A stretch of 64,000 bases of DNA from Diphasiastrum complanatum (GCA_029204225.1 CM055100.1:5155512-5219511), one strand, 5' to 3'; shown: positions 49,284-60,353, numbered from the stretch's first letter. The notes: generated by a model not told the origin, from the sequence alone. Numbers and translations are program-made.

Positions 49284-50423
49284 AAACTGAGTTGTGGCAT
49301 AAGAGCCTTGATCACTTGAACTTGGGAAGCCTCAGTTTGATGAGGAAATTGGAGATGGTAACATGATTGCCTACTATAGAAGACCACTTGAAATCAATGT
49401 GCGAATCATGTGTATATGGGAAGCAGCATCGTGAGAAGTTCAATAAAGGTGGTGTTGCAAGAGCAAAGAACATCCTAGATTTAATCCACACAGATTTATG
49501 CGAGCCTATGAGAACCATGTCCTTAGGTAAAGCCTTCTATTTCATGACCTTTATTGATGATATGTCACGTAAGATGTGGATCTACTTCTTGAAGAAGTCA
49601 GATGCATTTGACAATTTCAAGAGCTTCAAAGCATTGGTCGAAAATCAGACAATCAGACAAGTAGGAAGATCAAAGTCCTAAGATCAGATAGTGGAGGTGA
49701 GTACAAGTCTAATGACTTCAATGATCTTTGTGATCAATGTGGGATTAAAAGACAATTTATGCAAGCTCATACTCCTGCTCTCAATGGTGTAGCTGAGTGC
49801 AAGAATCGTACGATTGTGGAAAGTGCCAGATCTATGCTAGCTGAGATGAAACTACCAAAGGATTTTTGGTCAGTAGCATGCAGTAAGGCAGTCTATCTTC
49901 AAAATAGAAGTCCTACCATTGCCATACCAAAGATAACGCCTGAGGAAGCATTCACGAAGAAGAAGCCAAAGGTGAACCACTTGCGAATCTTTGGATGTAA
50001 GGCCTTTGTACACATTCCTAAGGAAGAGAGATGTAAACTTGATGTGAAAGCTATCAAGTGTATATTCCTAGGATATGATGAACGTGTGAAGGGCTATAGA
50101 TGTTTTGATCCAGTGGAAAACAAAATCCATATAAGCCGTGATGTTATCTTTGATGAATCCAAGATGTATGAAGACGAGGATGCTGAGAAGATAGATACAT
50201 CCAGTGGGAAAGATGGTATAGTGAGGATACCTCCTGATGATGATCCATTCATTGACCTTCCAAGTGATGAACATGAGGATACATCTCAAGATACTACTAC
50301 TCAACCTCAAGAGACAGGTTGGAGAGGTAGAGACAAACCTTTTGGTGCAAGAAGGATTGAAGTTGCAGGTGACAAACACAAGGAGAAGGGTGTACCGTGG
50401 GATACATTTTCACCAGGAAGATG
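49284..50423 (+). pseudogene. Copia-IV integrase
   Basis: LWHKSLDHLNLGSLSLM and CESCVYGK (HHCC finger), LIHTDLCEPM (Asp), FIDDMSRKMW, RSDSGGEYKS (Asp), GVAECKNRTI (Glu; the usual Arg after Glu is Cys), FGCKAFVHIP, CIFLGYDE and SRDVIFDES. A TGA at about 49361 and a frameshift near 49672 interrupt it. An acidic C-terminal linker ends at TGA 50422. Confidence 0.9.
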
Positions 50424-52115
50424 ATCACTTGACAAGAAGCTCCCTGAGTGGTTTGAGAGATTGTTGGAGAGACGTGACATGGATGACTTTCCAGGATCAT
50501 CTAGCCAGGGAGAGCTACCAAGATCAACAAGAGAGAAGACACAACCTGAAAGGTATGAAGCAAATTATGCTCTCTTATCTAGCATTATTCAAAGCAAAGA
50601 ACCTTTGACTTATGGTGAAACGAAGGATGATGACATTTGGGTCAAGGCCATGGGAGAGGAGATGGAGTCAATTGCTAAGCATAACACATGAGACTTAGTA
50701 GAACCACCGGTTGGCAAGAAACCCATTGGTTGCAAATGGATATACAAGACTAAGTACCATGCAAATGGAAGTATATCAAAGCACAAGGAAAGATTGGTGA
50801 TTAAAGGGCATGCACAAAGTAAAGGCATCGCCTATGAGGAGAGCTTTGCGCCAGTATGTAAGTGGAATACTCTATGCCTACTTGTTGCTTTAGCATCACA
50901 TTTTGGTTGGCCTTTGCATCAGATGGATGTGAAATCTGCTTTTCTAAAAGGTGAGCTAGAAGAAGAGGTGTTCATGGATCAACCTGAAGGCTTTGTAGCA
51001 AAGAGACAAGAAAATAAAGTATGTCGCTTGAAGAAAGTGCTTTATGGTCTTAAACATGCACCACGTGTGTGGTATAACAAGATTGATGCCTACTTTCGTT
51101 CAAAGGGGATGGAGAGAATACATTCCGATCCAAATCTATATGTCTTATGCTTTGATGGTATGGTTCCTTTAATTGCTCTTTATGTTGATGACTTGATTAT
51201 TACCGGAAATAATCAAGAGATGATAGATATGATCAAGAAAGACCTCATGGAACAGTTCGAGATGACAGATCTCAGTTTGATGCATTATTGCCTTGGAGTA
51301 GAGGTGTGGCAAAAAGGACACGAAGTGGGTTTAACACAGGTGAAGTATGTCAAAGAGTTGCTACACAAGTTTTGGTTGCAGGATTGCAAACCAGTGAATA
51401 CTCCTATTGAACCAGGTAAAAAGCTTTCTAAGCTTGATGAGTCACAGTCATGTAATGCTATGCTATATAGGCAGTTAGTAGGGAGCTTGATTTACCTTAC
51501 CACGACTAGACCATATATATGCTATATTGTTGGCATTGTAAGGCAGTTTATGGCAGCACCTACGGAAATGCATTGGAAGGCAGCTAAGCACATTTTGCGT
51601 TATGTGAAATGCACTTCAGATTATGGCTTGATTTACAGGAAGCATGATGGTTTACCTGAGTTGTGTGGCTATGTGGATGTAGATTGGGGAGGTGACTATG
51701 ATGATCGTAGATCCACCACAAGGTATGGTAGTTGCTTTTCCTGGTCTAGTAAGAAGCAAAGTACAATTGCTCTATCCACCACAGAAGCAGAGTATAAGGC
51801 AATGTGTAGTGCAGCACATGAAGCTATATGGTTGAGACAAATCTTGGAAGATTTGGCATGAAGTAGAAAAATCCCATGACATTACATAGCAACAGTCAGA
51901 GTGACATTCAGCTAGCAAAGAGTCCAGTGTTCCATGCGAGAACCAAACATATTGAGATTCAGTATCACTTTATATGTGAGAGGCTGCCGAGTCGTGAAAT
52001 TCATGTTGTTCATTGTAGCACAGGAGAACAACTAACTGATATTTTCACTAAGCCACTTGTTGGAGAAAAGTTTGATAAGTTTAAATCAAAGCTTTTCGTA
52101 CTTAAAGTTTGTTAA
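50424..52115 (+). pseudogene. Copia-IV reverse transcriptase and RNase H
   Basis: After one TGA at about 50689, in place of Trp in the NTW motif, RT is intact for 355 codons: FAPVCKWNTL, HQMDVKSAFLKGELEEEV, LYGLKHAPRVW, YVDDLIITGN with both Asp of the YVDD box, then RNase H with GYVDVDWGGD, STTEAEY and KHIEIQYHFI. A TGA at 51859 precedes the last segment. Catalytic residues of both RT and RNase H are present. Confidence 0.93.
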
Positions 52116-52170
52116 CTTTAAAGCTATGTATATGACTGTATAAAAAAGTAGACTCTACTGTAAGAGAGAG

Positions 52171-52421
52171 AGTTAGAATTAAAGTAGAATCATAGTGTTA
52201 CTATACTGTGGGTCCTATCAGTTGATAAGGAACAGTTGGCCTCGCCACGAGGCAAGTCGATGGGACACGTGTAACATGAGTTGCCTGAGTGAACAACTAT
52301 ATGTCTAGTGTAATTTCATTTTGAGAAATACAGTTGCTATGTGAGCTTGTTGTGGAGAGTATTTTCTGTCTATGTTATTGTGTAGCATGATCTGTGTTCC
52401 TGTTCAAAGCAAATTCTAAGT
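52171..52421 (+). repeat. 3' LTR of Copia-IV
   Basis: Starts AGTTAGAATT, ends AATTCTAAGT, and lacks about 20 bp present in the 5' LTR (near 47464-47484). By eye there are roughly twenty base differences from the 5' LTR, so the insertion is not recent. Confidence 0.9.
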
Positions 52422-52426
52422 TCCTC
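52422..52426. repeat. Right target site duplication TCCTC of Copia-IV
   Basis: Second copy of the 5-bp target; chromodomain sequence resumes after it. Confidence 0.85.
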
Positions 52427-52930
52427 CTCTTCTGATTTGCCCCTCCACCTGACTAAAAATTCCCAAAGCACTCTACTCCGTAGAGTCTTCTACCAGCTAT
52501 TAACAATCACCTCAGGTTCAGGTGGTCCACTCACAAGCTCATCATGAAGAAGTTCCACTAGATCTTCCACAGGGAGCAGGGTCTCCCCACCCCAATAACG
52601 AGGATTTTAACTTACTAACGTGGAAAAAATAGGATGAATTCCAATGTTAGCTGGAAGGTCTAGTTTGTTTGTGACCTTGTTTATCACTTGGATAACCTTA
52701 AAAGGACAACAATACCTAGGCGCCAACTTTGCACACTTACCGATTTTCAATCCCCTAGAGTGACTAGGGACTCTCAAAAACACCCAATCGTTGAACATGA
52801 ATACCTTGTGCTTCCGAGATAGATCAGCATAGTGCCTTGTCCTGTCTTGGGCACTTCTTATGCTATCTTTAGCCAGTTGTAGCATTTCTTGCTTATCCGC
52901 AAGGAAATCAGCTACAGCTTGCACTCATAG
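52427..52930 (-). pseudogene. Chromovirus integrase C-terminus and chromodomain start
   Basis: Minus strand from 52924: AKDSIRSAQDRTRHYADL, VFMFNDWVFLRVPSHS, KLAPRYCCPFKVI (the GPY/F motif, G changed to C), NIGIHPIFSTLVS, then across a TAA at 52607-52609 a linker, and VIVNSW, LRSR, EFLVRWRG of a chromodomain, which in chromoviruses guides integration to heterochromatin (family knowledge). A TAG lies inside the chromodomain. The rest of pol is cut off at about 52930 by the Copia-I family fragment. Confidence 0.85.
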
Positions 52931-52944
52931 GTTTTTCATATCAA

Positions 52945-54212
52945 CAATAATAAGGAGTTTTGTTGTTGACGGCTTTGGTGCTGGATCTGTTCTGTACGTA
53001 ACAGGCTGTGGCAGTGGCTTCTGCTCAGAACTTCACAGGTAGGTGTGCTTGATGTAGCATGGATCTGGCTGAGTTGAGAAGAGTTCGATTCTTCCTTTCT
53101 ACAATTCCATTTTGTTGAGGTGAATAAGAAGTGGTGAACAATCTTCTAATACCATGTTCAGCCATGTAGTCGAACATCTCATTAGAGAGGTATTCGCCGC
53201 CACCATCAGTTCGGAGTGCTTTCACTTCTGTAGACATTTGTGTCTCAGCCATGGCCTTAAATCTCTTGAAACACTCAAAGACTTCAGATTTGTGCTTAAT
53301 GAACATGATTGTAGAACATCTAGAATAATCATCTATGAAAGTGATAAAATAGATTTCATCTCCTAAGGACGAAGTTGGCATTGGACCACAGAGATCGCTA
53401 TGTAAAAGATCCAATACATGCTTTGTTTTGATGGAATGTGATTGGGGAAACTTGGTTCTAAAGTGTTTTCCATAGACACATGATTCAAAAAAAAAAGATT
53501 TCCTATTAATGAAGAAGGAAAATTCAATCCATCAACTAAGTTATTACAATGCACATAGGCAAGATATCTTGTATTCATGTGTCCAAATCGACTATACCAT
53601 AAAATAGCATTACCGTTTACATTTTCATGAGAGATGCTAGCTAATGCAACTGAATTAGAGAGTACATAAAGATTTTCGACTCTAGTGCATGTAGTCAGAG
53701 TAGTATCTTCCTCGAATATTGTACACTGCTCAGATGAGAAAGTAATAGTGTAGCCCTCATCCGTTATCTTAGAGACTGATAACAGGTTCTTTGATAGCTA
53801 AGGAATGTGAAGGACATTGGGAATACAAATAGATAGATCGTTGTTGAATGTGATCTTGACTGTCCCTTTGCCTTCCACGCGTATGGTGCCTGAATCTCCT
53901 AGGTAGATGAATTGATCTATACTGTAAGCTGCATACTCGGTAAACCATTCTTTGCGAGAGGTCATGTGTTGGGTAGCGCCGCTGTCCAGGTACCAGCTAT
54001 CACAGTCTTCGTTGATGTTGCTGTAAGCCATTAACAAATGTGTATCATGCTTTTTGAATTCCACCGTGTTGGAGGAGTCTGGCTGCTGCTGTTATTGCTT
54101 CTTCGTCTCGTTGTAGATCCAGATACAACACTCCTTGATGTCGTGATTGGCTCTCTTGCAATATCTGCAGATAAGCTTCTTTCGTGATCCACTATTCTCA
54201 CCTTGAGTATGA
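52945..54212 (-). pseudogene. Second Copia-I family fragment (zinc knuckle to integrase)
   Basis: Minus strand from 54212: CRYCKRANHDIKEC zinc knuckle (intact here), WYLDSGATQHMTSRKEW protease, NLLSVS-like motif, CESCVY-like finger (frame-broken), then the integrase core HSDLCGPM, FIDDYSRCSTIMF, RTDGGGEYLS and IVERKNRTL. It serves as the uninterrupted reference for the Copia-I insertion site. Both ends are abrupt and lack LTRs. Confidence 0.9.
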
Positions 54213-54406
54213 GGCTGACAACTATACATAGTGTATACTGCCAACTCGTAGGGAATGTTGACGTGGACAAGGACTCGTAAATTCTCTCACTTTGCATTTT
54301 ACATGAAGTGGTTTTCTCTCACTTCGCAAATTTCGAAAATTGGCTGGGAACGTTCCTCGTTCAAAATAGACGACCTTCGACATTTTCTCTCTCTTCGAGA
54401 TTTTGC

Positions 54407-54490
54407 AAAAAAGCCGAAGGTGTCCTCAAAAAGGCGAAGGTGCCCTCAAAAAGGCAAAGGTGCCCTTAAAAGGTGAAGGTGCCTTTAAAA
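54407..54490 (+). repeat. About 20-bp tandem repeat, four units
   Basis: Four units of the type AAAAAGGCGAAGGTGCCCTC with small changes. The same GAAGGTG word recurs near 54560, and a related TTCGCATTTT word occurs around it. Confidence 0.8.
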
Positions 54491-55019
54491 CATTTTAACT
54501 CATGAAAATAGATGACCTTCAAGAATTTTCTCTCTTCGCATTTTTCGGAAAAATGCGAAAAAGTTGAAGGTGTTAAAAACAATTAAACTTTTGAACTATG
54601 CAAGTTTTGCATTTTGCGAAAATGCGAAGAAGACGAAACTGTGGAAAACATAGCTCATTTCTGCAGACTGTCGTGACACTTAGAGTATTTTGCAGACTAT
54701 CGCGAAAGTAATGTATTTTTGCAAACTATTCTAAATGCAAGTTTGTGGAAGCCTTGAAGATGGCCAAGTCTTCAATGACTTCAAGTTATTAAACTTAACA
54801 TCTGAACTTGAAATTATGATAGGATTGGTTACCCTTTGCTGGAGATCAGTCGGAAACCCATTGTAGACATTCTTCAAATAAATTGGCTGCCTAAGTTTGT
54901 GATTCATGCAGGTATCAGATGAGTAGAAGTAGAACCAAAGTTGGTTTCACCTGACCCTAGATCAATGATCAATAAACGTGCAGGAAGAATCATGAATTAG
55001 AAATTAAGGAGACAACTGT
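54491..55019. other. Gypsy-II upstream sequence without recognised coding
   Basis: Contains GCGAAAATGCGAA-like words similar in style to the Gypsy-I spacer at 23.5-23.9 kb. RT N-terminal motifs are absent. Confidence 0.5.
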
Positions 55020-55748
55020 GGGATTAATTTCCAACAATTACCATCACCAGGAATAATTCGAGAAGTTTATGTTTTTATGGATCATGCAAATTATTATCGA
55101 ATATTCATTATATTCTTTGCTAATCTTGCGAGACCTATAGACAAACTGACCATTGTTCCTATTTGGACAGTTCAGGCGCTAGAAGCCTTTGAAAAACTGA
55201 AAAAAGCATTAGCTTTGGCACCGATACTACATGCTCCAGATTGGACAATTGAATTTCATGTTCACACTGATGCCTCGAAATATGCTATTGGCTCAATTTT
55301 GACACAACCAGGTGAATACAAGAAAGAGTATCCCATACGATTTGCAAGCAAATAGCTTACAGATTCAGAAAAAAATTCTTCGACAACAAAACGTGAAGCA
55401 TTGGCCATGATTTTTTCCATAAAGAAATTTTGACATTATCTTATGGAAACGCACTTTGCATTTTATACGGATCACCAGCCGTTACTGTATTTGGTATACA
55501 AGACATGTAATATAGGGCGTATTGCAAGACGATTACTTTTATTGATCGAATTTGATTTTCTAGTTGTGGTTCACAAGGATAAACAACATTATCTAGTCGA
55601 CCATGTTTCAAGAATTGAATCCGCACCAGTCAATACTGAAGTGGATGATGAACTACCAGATGCTACGTTATTTTTTGTTGAAGCAGTACCTGAGTGGGCA
55701 ATGAATATTGTTGAGTATCTGATGCTAGTCAACGTAATGACTCTTTGA
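55020..55748 (+). pseudogene. Gypsy-II RT connection and RNase H
   Basis: IREVYVFMDHANYYRIFI (equivalent of the FLGH-x-GYYRRFI connection), FHVHTDASKYAIGSILTQ (RNase H first Asp), KREALAMIFSIKKF, FAFYTDHQPLLYL (a further Asp) and KQHYLVDHVSRIES. Stops at 55353 and about 55432. Confidence 0.85.
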
Positions 55749-56910
55749 CAAAAGTACAAAAGAGACAATTGATTCATAAGGCTCAACCTTATCAATTGAT
55801 TGTGGGACAATTGTATCGTCATAGAATGAATGATATTCTTTGAAGATGTGTTTTACCGCATGAAGTACCTGAATTAATCATGTTTTCACATGATGGAATA
55901 GACAAAGGACATTTTTCTACAAATATCATTGTTCACAAGCTTTTGCAATTAGGGTTGTTGGTGGCCTACACTTCATAAAGACACTGAAAGTTATATTTAG
56001 TCATGTGATGTTTGCTAACGGGTACGACGTCCTACACAATAGAACTATGAACCATTACATTTGGTTTTATCGCAAGCACCATTCAAGAAATGGGGCCTAG
56101 ATTATGTTAGTCCTATTTATCTTGCGTGAAGAGGATCTCAAGCCAGATATATCATCGTAGCAACCGATTATATGACCAAGTGGGTTGAGGCCGAGTTGTT
56201 AAAGTTGCTGATGCGAAATCTACAGCTAAATCATCATTATTAGATTTAGATGTCCTATTGAGATCGTCAGTGATCGTTGTACACACTTTGTTAATCAAAC
56301 GATAATGTGTTTGTTGGAAGACTTTTTTGTTATACACCAGTTTAGTACTCCATATTATCCCAGGGGTAATGGCCGAGCTGAATCTTCCAATAAGATTCTC
56401 TACAACATTATGACAAAAATGGTTGAATCGAGTCGTTCTAACTGGGAACATAAATTGCATGCAACATTATGTGCATTCAGAACCGCTTACAAGAGTAGCA
56501 CGAATCAAACACCTTTTCAACTAGGTTATGGTCAAGATGCTGTCATGCCGATTGAATTTTTAGTACCATACTACAATCAGATGATGATAAATCCTTACAA
56601 CTACGTCATGAAGCTTTGCACAAATTATGTGAAACTAGATTGATGGCAGTTTATGCGTTAGCAGCAGAGAAATCTCATCGTAAGGCATGACACGATCGCT
56701 GATTACACAAAAAGGATCTGAAAGAAGCAGATCTAGCACCGATGTAGAAAACCAAGCTGATCAAAGGAAAATTGAAGTTTACTAGTGAAGGACCGTATAA
56801 AGTGAAAGAAATATTGAACTACGGAACCATAACTTTGGAACATTTGGATGGAAAACTTTTTGATACTCTAGTGAATGGCAGTCGATTACATAAGTTTTGG
56901 TAGCCCGTTC
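55749..56910 (+). pseudogene. Gypsy-II integrase
   Basis: Several frames carry pieces of an integrase: the DYVSPIY and ATDYMTKWVEAE segments at 56100-56190, then FSTPYYPRGNGRAESSNK (catalytic Glu region), WEHKLHATLCAFRTAYKSS and TPFQLGYGQDAVMPIE at 56330-56560. The C-terminus has GPYKVKEILNYG and ends NGSRLHKFW at about 56900. Confidence 0.85.
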
Positions 56911-57615
56911 TGCCAGTTTAAGTAGCATGATCCGAGACTATGTTTTTATTTTGATTGTTTTCTAATTTCTTGTTTTCACTACTTAACTGATGTTTTCTTT
57001 TAAAAAAAAAAAAAGTGAAAATGAAAATGTATGGAAAGATTGATGAACAAAAGTCAGAAATGTCATCAGGTCAAAAAAAACTGAAGAAAAGTATTTTCAG
57101 GAATCAGATCTTTATGGAAAATGACTTGAAAAAAGTACTTTTTGGATCATTTTTTGCACATACTGTTTTAGAGTTGTTCGTCGAGTTTTCAGAGGCAAGA
57201 TCCACCTTAGATATACCTATACTGAGTTTGGCGAACGTTCTTTCCACCAGTTCGTACCTGTTTTAACCTCAAGCGAATGTTCAGCATCATGCCATTTTGG
57301 GAACGTTCGCCGAGAATCTTCTAGTACTTAGGAACCTTCGCCATCATGCCAGATAAATTTAAAATGCCAATCTTCGCTGAGAATTTTGGAAGCTACTATC
57401 ACAGTATTGAGCAAGCCTACAAATTTTTGTCCAAAACTGATCACCCAAACTAGTATTTTGTCTAATGGACCCTCCAAATTCATCTATAATAAGGCTGAAT
57501 TCAAATCAACTGTCACTTGTGCTAGTGGAGCTCTTGCAAAACAAATTTATGACCAAAACTTTCTACGAAGTTTTTCCTGCCTTTTGATATACACTCACGC
57601 CTACTTTCAGTCATC
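56911..57615 (+). other. Gypsy-II spacer after pol
   Basis: No assigned gene. An A13 run at about 57002. A frame at 57386-57691 overlaps the start of the next ORF and has no motif. Words such as AACGTTCGCCGAGAATCTTC recall the Gypsy-I spacer. Confidence 0.5.
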
Positions 57616-58002
57616 ATGTCTTCTACTGATACCTCTCAGTCTTTGCAATACTCCGTCCATCGTGATGTTCCAACTGCAACAGACATTATGATGCTCTCTA
57701 GCGCAAGCATGGTCGCTCAGTGGATGACTCTTGCCGGGCCCTTGCTCAAGGCAATGAGAATCTACGAGCGGGCCTTTTCTGAAAAAATAAATATGCACTT
57801 CATCACTATGGCCTTTAGCACTTGGACCGAGGCCAAATCGAAGTTCTACATCACTTTTCAAATTGCCACACACAAGGTGCGCGTTACTAAAGCCGCCCTT
57901 GCAGCCATAAGTATCACATCCAGCAAACAGCCATCGCCAAACCACAAGCACACAAAGAACGTGATCAAGCCCTTCATAGACACCTCCATTGAGTATCACT
58001 AG
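57616..58002 (+). CDS. Gypsy-II extra ORF after pol, part 1
   Basis: 128 codons starting MSSTDTSQSLQYSVHRDVPT, with WMTLAGPLLKAMRIYERAFS. Family not recognised. The TAG at 58000 is followed 55 bp later by a second frame, so the two may once have been one protein. It occupies the place of the Gypsy-I ORF at 24289. Confidence 0.45.
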   Translation: MSSTDTSQSLQYSVHRDVPTATDIMMLSSASMVAQWMTLAGPLLKAMRIYERAFSEKINMHFITMAFSTWTEAKSKFYITFQIATHKVRVTKAALAAISITSSKQPSPNHKHTKNVIKPFIDTSIEYH

Positions 58003-58057
58003 ACTCATGACAGGTATCTCCTAGAATCCATCTGAGATCCCATCATCCAACTTCCTG

Positions 58058-58849
58058 ATGGTTGGCAACCTCAGGAAGGAACGCATTTCTTCTTTGATCT
58101 TGCACCGCATTGTAGATTCCAACTACAAATTAGGGTCTGGCCCCCTCGAACATTACAACTGGTATAATACGATTTTTGGTGAGTTGGAGAGGCCAATCAA
58201 GGATAACACCAAGCAACAATTTGTGGCTGGCCCTCTTCTCTCGCTATTATCTGTCTCGTACCTAGAAGATAGGCTTTGTGGGTTTAGTGCCGATACCATG
58301 TTGTCTATTTATAAAGAAGCACCGCCAGAGTCATCTCACCAGGCCTCATCATCACATAGTCGTCGTCTTGTATGTAGCGAAATCGCTATTCTTGATTCAT
58401 CTCTTGTGACACGTCGAAGGACTAGGCACCCATCGTCCACTGCGCTTCCACCCCCCGCTGCTATTCGCACTGAACTACCCATCCCCCAAACCACTGATGC
58501 TTCCCTTGCCTCTGCTTCCTCTCAAGAACAGTCTGTGACTATTGGGACTACAATTCCAGTCATAGCTGCCCAGGTCGTCTCACCCCCACAAAAGAGAGCA
58601 GTTTCACCATATACACAATATTTCATGGACATGTACGATGATTCCGACCCCCTTGGGGCCTCAAAAGTTTTTGCCATGCTCCAAAGTCTAGGGCCCTTTG
58701 GACTCCAATCCCTTGGAAGAGGATTCAAGCAAGTCCATGATTCTGAAAAAGAAATTGATGCTACTTTTCAGACATTAGAGAAAATATGGGCCCAAAGAGG
58801 ACCTTATAAGAAATGCCATGTAGGAGAAAGAAAAATAACTATAAAGTAA
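58058..58849 (+). CDS. Gypsy-II extra ORF after pol, part 2
   Basis: 263 codons. An N-terminal block (RKERISSLILHRIVDSNYKL, HYNWYNTIFGELERP) is followed by a Ser/Pro-rich middle and a C-terminal part (KVFAMLQSLGPFGLQSLGRG). No transmembrane or fusion features of an envelope protein are visible. It fits the gag-like or unassigned ORF found 3' of pol in some Tat elements. Composition is GC-richer than the flanks. The last residues, after about 58800, may be foreign. Confidence 0.45.
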   Translation: MVGNLRKERISSLILHRIVDSNYKLGSGPLEHYNWYNTIFGELERPIKDNTKQQFVAGPLLSLLSVSYLEDRLCGFSADTMLSIYKEAPPESSHQASSSHSRRLVCSEIAILDSSLVTRRRTRHPSSTALPPPAAIRTELPIPQTTDASLASASSQEQSVTIGTTIPVIAAQVVSPPQKRAVSPYTQYFMDMYDDSDPLGASKVFAMLQSLGPFGLQSLGRGFKQVHDSEKEIDATFQTLEKIWAQRGPYKKCHVGERKITIK

Positions 58850-59121
58850 TTAAAATATCATTTTCTAACTTCTTTATGCATCTGCCCGCACTACTTTCCA
58901 TGTAAATGAATGCACCTTAGTTTAGTCACATCAAACTTCACTAGTACTTAACCATAGTTAAAATATAATTTTCAAAATGCTGAAATATTCCCTCCCAATA
59001 GTTGGGAACACTAAAAATTTGAATTAGGAATGATATTTCTGGAACAAAACCTATGCCATCTCTATCTCCAGGGTAAAAAACAAGTGTTTAGTGTCATCTC
59101 TATCTCCTGCAGAGTCGTTAA
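58850..59121. other. Junction between Gypsy-II and the transposase locus
   Basis: AT-rich, no gene. The left border of the putative DNA transposon should lie here, but I could not identify a terminal inverted repeat. Confidence 0.4.
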
Positions 59122-59178
59122 CACCATCTCCAGCTTTGTTATTGTCATTGTGTTGTTTGTTACTATACTATTGTACTA

Positions 59179-59804
59179 ATGACAAAGCTTTATCATCTTC
59201 ATGTGGATCTGTCACCAGAATATGCTCCGCTCAGCACAAGAAATTCAAAGAAACCCAAATTGTCAACTTCTGATATGGTCCGATACAGGGAGGAAAAGCT
59301 AAAGCATGTAGATTTATGGTCATCAGGAACATTGTATCATATTGATCCACATTCATTGCAACATCCAGATTTTCATTCGGTGAGTCAGTTAATAATCTAT
59401 ATGTGTCATGGTAAAAATGGCCTTTTGGGTTATTGTGAGAATTTGATGCTCTATGGGAATGCACATTCAATGCAAAGAATACATTATTTGGAGGAGGAAT
59501 CAAAGAAAATATCAAATGAGTGCGAAGAAAAATCTACAAAGCTGAAAACTTGTTTGGATGAAAATGAGATGCTCAAGAAGGAGATCCAAAGGTTAAAATC
59601 TTCTTTGCATCATTATACAATTAGTAATGATGAGATAAAAACTGCATTTCAATCCATGCGTATCTCATATTTGTCTCTTGTTAAAGATGTGGACGTGCTC
59701 AACAGAAAGGTCCGAAGCAACAAGAGGAAAAGACTAGTAAACAAGGATATATGTGATCTATCATCCAGAGGAGGTCATAGAAAAAGACAAATCCATGCAT
59801 TCAA
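59179..59804 (+). CDS. Putative transposase gene, N-terminal exon with coiled coil
   Basis: Frame open from 59122; first ATG at 59179. The 209 codons include DMVRYREEKLKHVDLWSSGT, a central segment (QLIIYMCHGKNGLLGYCENL), and a predicted coiled coil around residues 103-150 (LEEESKKISNECEEKSTKLK, ENEMLKKEIQRLKSS). The end is strongly basic (SNKRKRL, GGHRKRQ), like a nuclear localisation signal. The frame closes at a canonical donor: TTCAA followed by GTAAGTT at 59805. I read it as the first exon of the gene continuing at 60354-62218. It could also be an independent small gene. Confidence 0.5.
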
Positions 59805-59809
59805 GTAAG

Positions 59810-60050
59810 TTATAGCCTGGTTAATAGATGCACACATCTTCTTGTATATATCCGTGTAGGAATGTTGTCTGGATGTCCATCTGGTGAATATCCAGATCTT
59901 CTACAGCAGCTATAGCCAATAAAGTACAAATAGACTGATGCTTTACCACTGGACTAATGGTCTCAGTGTAGTCTATCCCATTTACTTGTTCAAATTCTTT
60001 AACCACCAATCTAGCTTTCCATTTCTGATCTGCATTGCAAACATAATGTT
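59810..60050 (-). pseudogene. Copia RT fragment within the putative intron
   Basis: Minus strand: KWKARLVVKEFEQVNGIDY, TETISPVVK, DLDIHQMDIQTTFLHGY and EDVCIY followed by a stop. It is the N-terminal RT block of a Ty1/copia element, about 80 codons, with no other part nearby. It lies between the first exon and the next transposase exon. Confidence 0.85.
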
Positions 60051-60353
60051 CATGAAAATGTCAGTAGAAATTAGGACACTCATAGTATTCACAGCAGTAA
60101 TAAGCAAATCAACAGAAAGTTGAAATGAATAAATAGCAAAACCAGTGATTATGAATGAATCAAAAAGTTCAAGCAATATTCAATACCAAACCCATTCATG
60201 CTTAAGCATGAGGGATCACTTCGTAATAATCGACCCGTTGCCAATCAGCCTCGAAGACCATTTGGCCGATGAGATTTCGATTGGAAACTCACTAGGCTCT
60301 ATCTTGATTTCTAAATCTATGAAATCAATGTTAAACAATAAAAAAATATAAAA

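Larger units (their letters stand above)
47360..52421 (+). mobile_element. Copia-IV: full-length Ty1/copia element with an internal gag-protease deletion
   Basis: Two LTRs of 270 and 251 bp, tRNA-Met-type primer site, 1.3 kb leader, gag start, integrase, RT and RNase H, and a GAGAGAGAG purine tract before the 3' LTR. It lies in the chromodomain of a minus-strand chromovirus, with target duplication TCCTC. Lesions are few: a 3' gag-to-protease deletion, one frameshift in integrase and about four TGA codons. It is the best preserved retroelement in the window. Confidence 0.92.
54213..58849 (+). mobile_element. Gypsy-II: Ty3/gypsy remnant with ORFs after pol
   Basis: Same layout as Gypsy-I from the RT connection onward: RNase H, integrase, GPY-like C-terminus ending in NGSRLHKFW, spacer and post-pol ORFs. 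Gag, protease and most RT are missing. No LTR pair is visible. Pol is heavily broken. Confidence 0.75.

Noticed and set aside
57607-58008. 133-codon minus-strand frame
   Set aside because: Mirror of the Gypsy-II post-pol ORF; the plus-strand frame fits the element orientation.
58058-58849. Post-pol ORF considered as an envelope gene
   Set aside because: No signal peptide, transmembrane segment or fusion-peptide-like stretch is visible.
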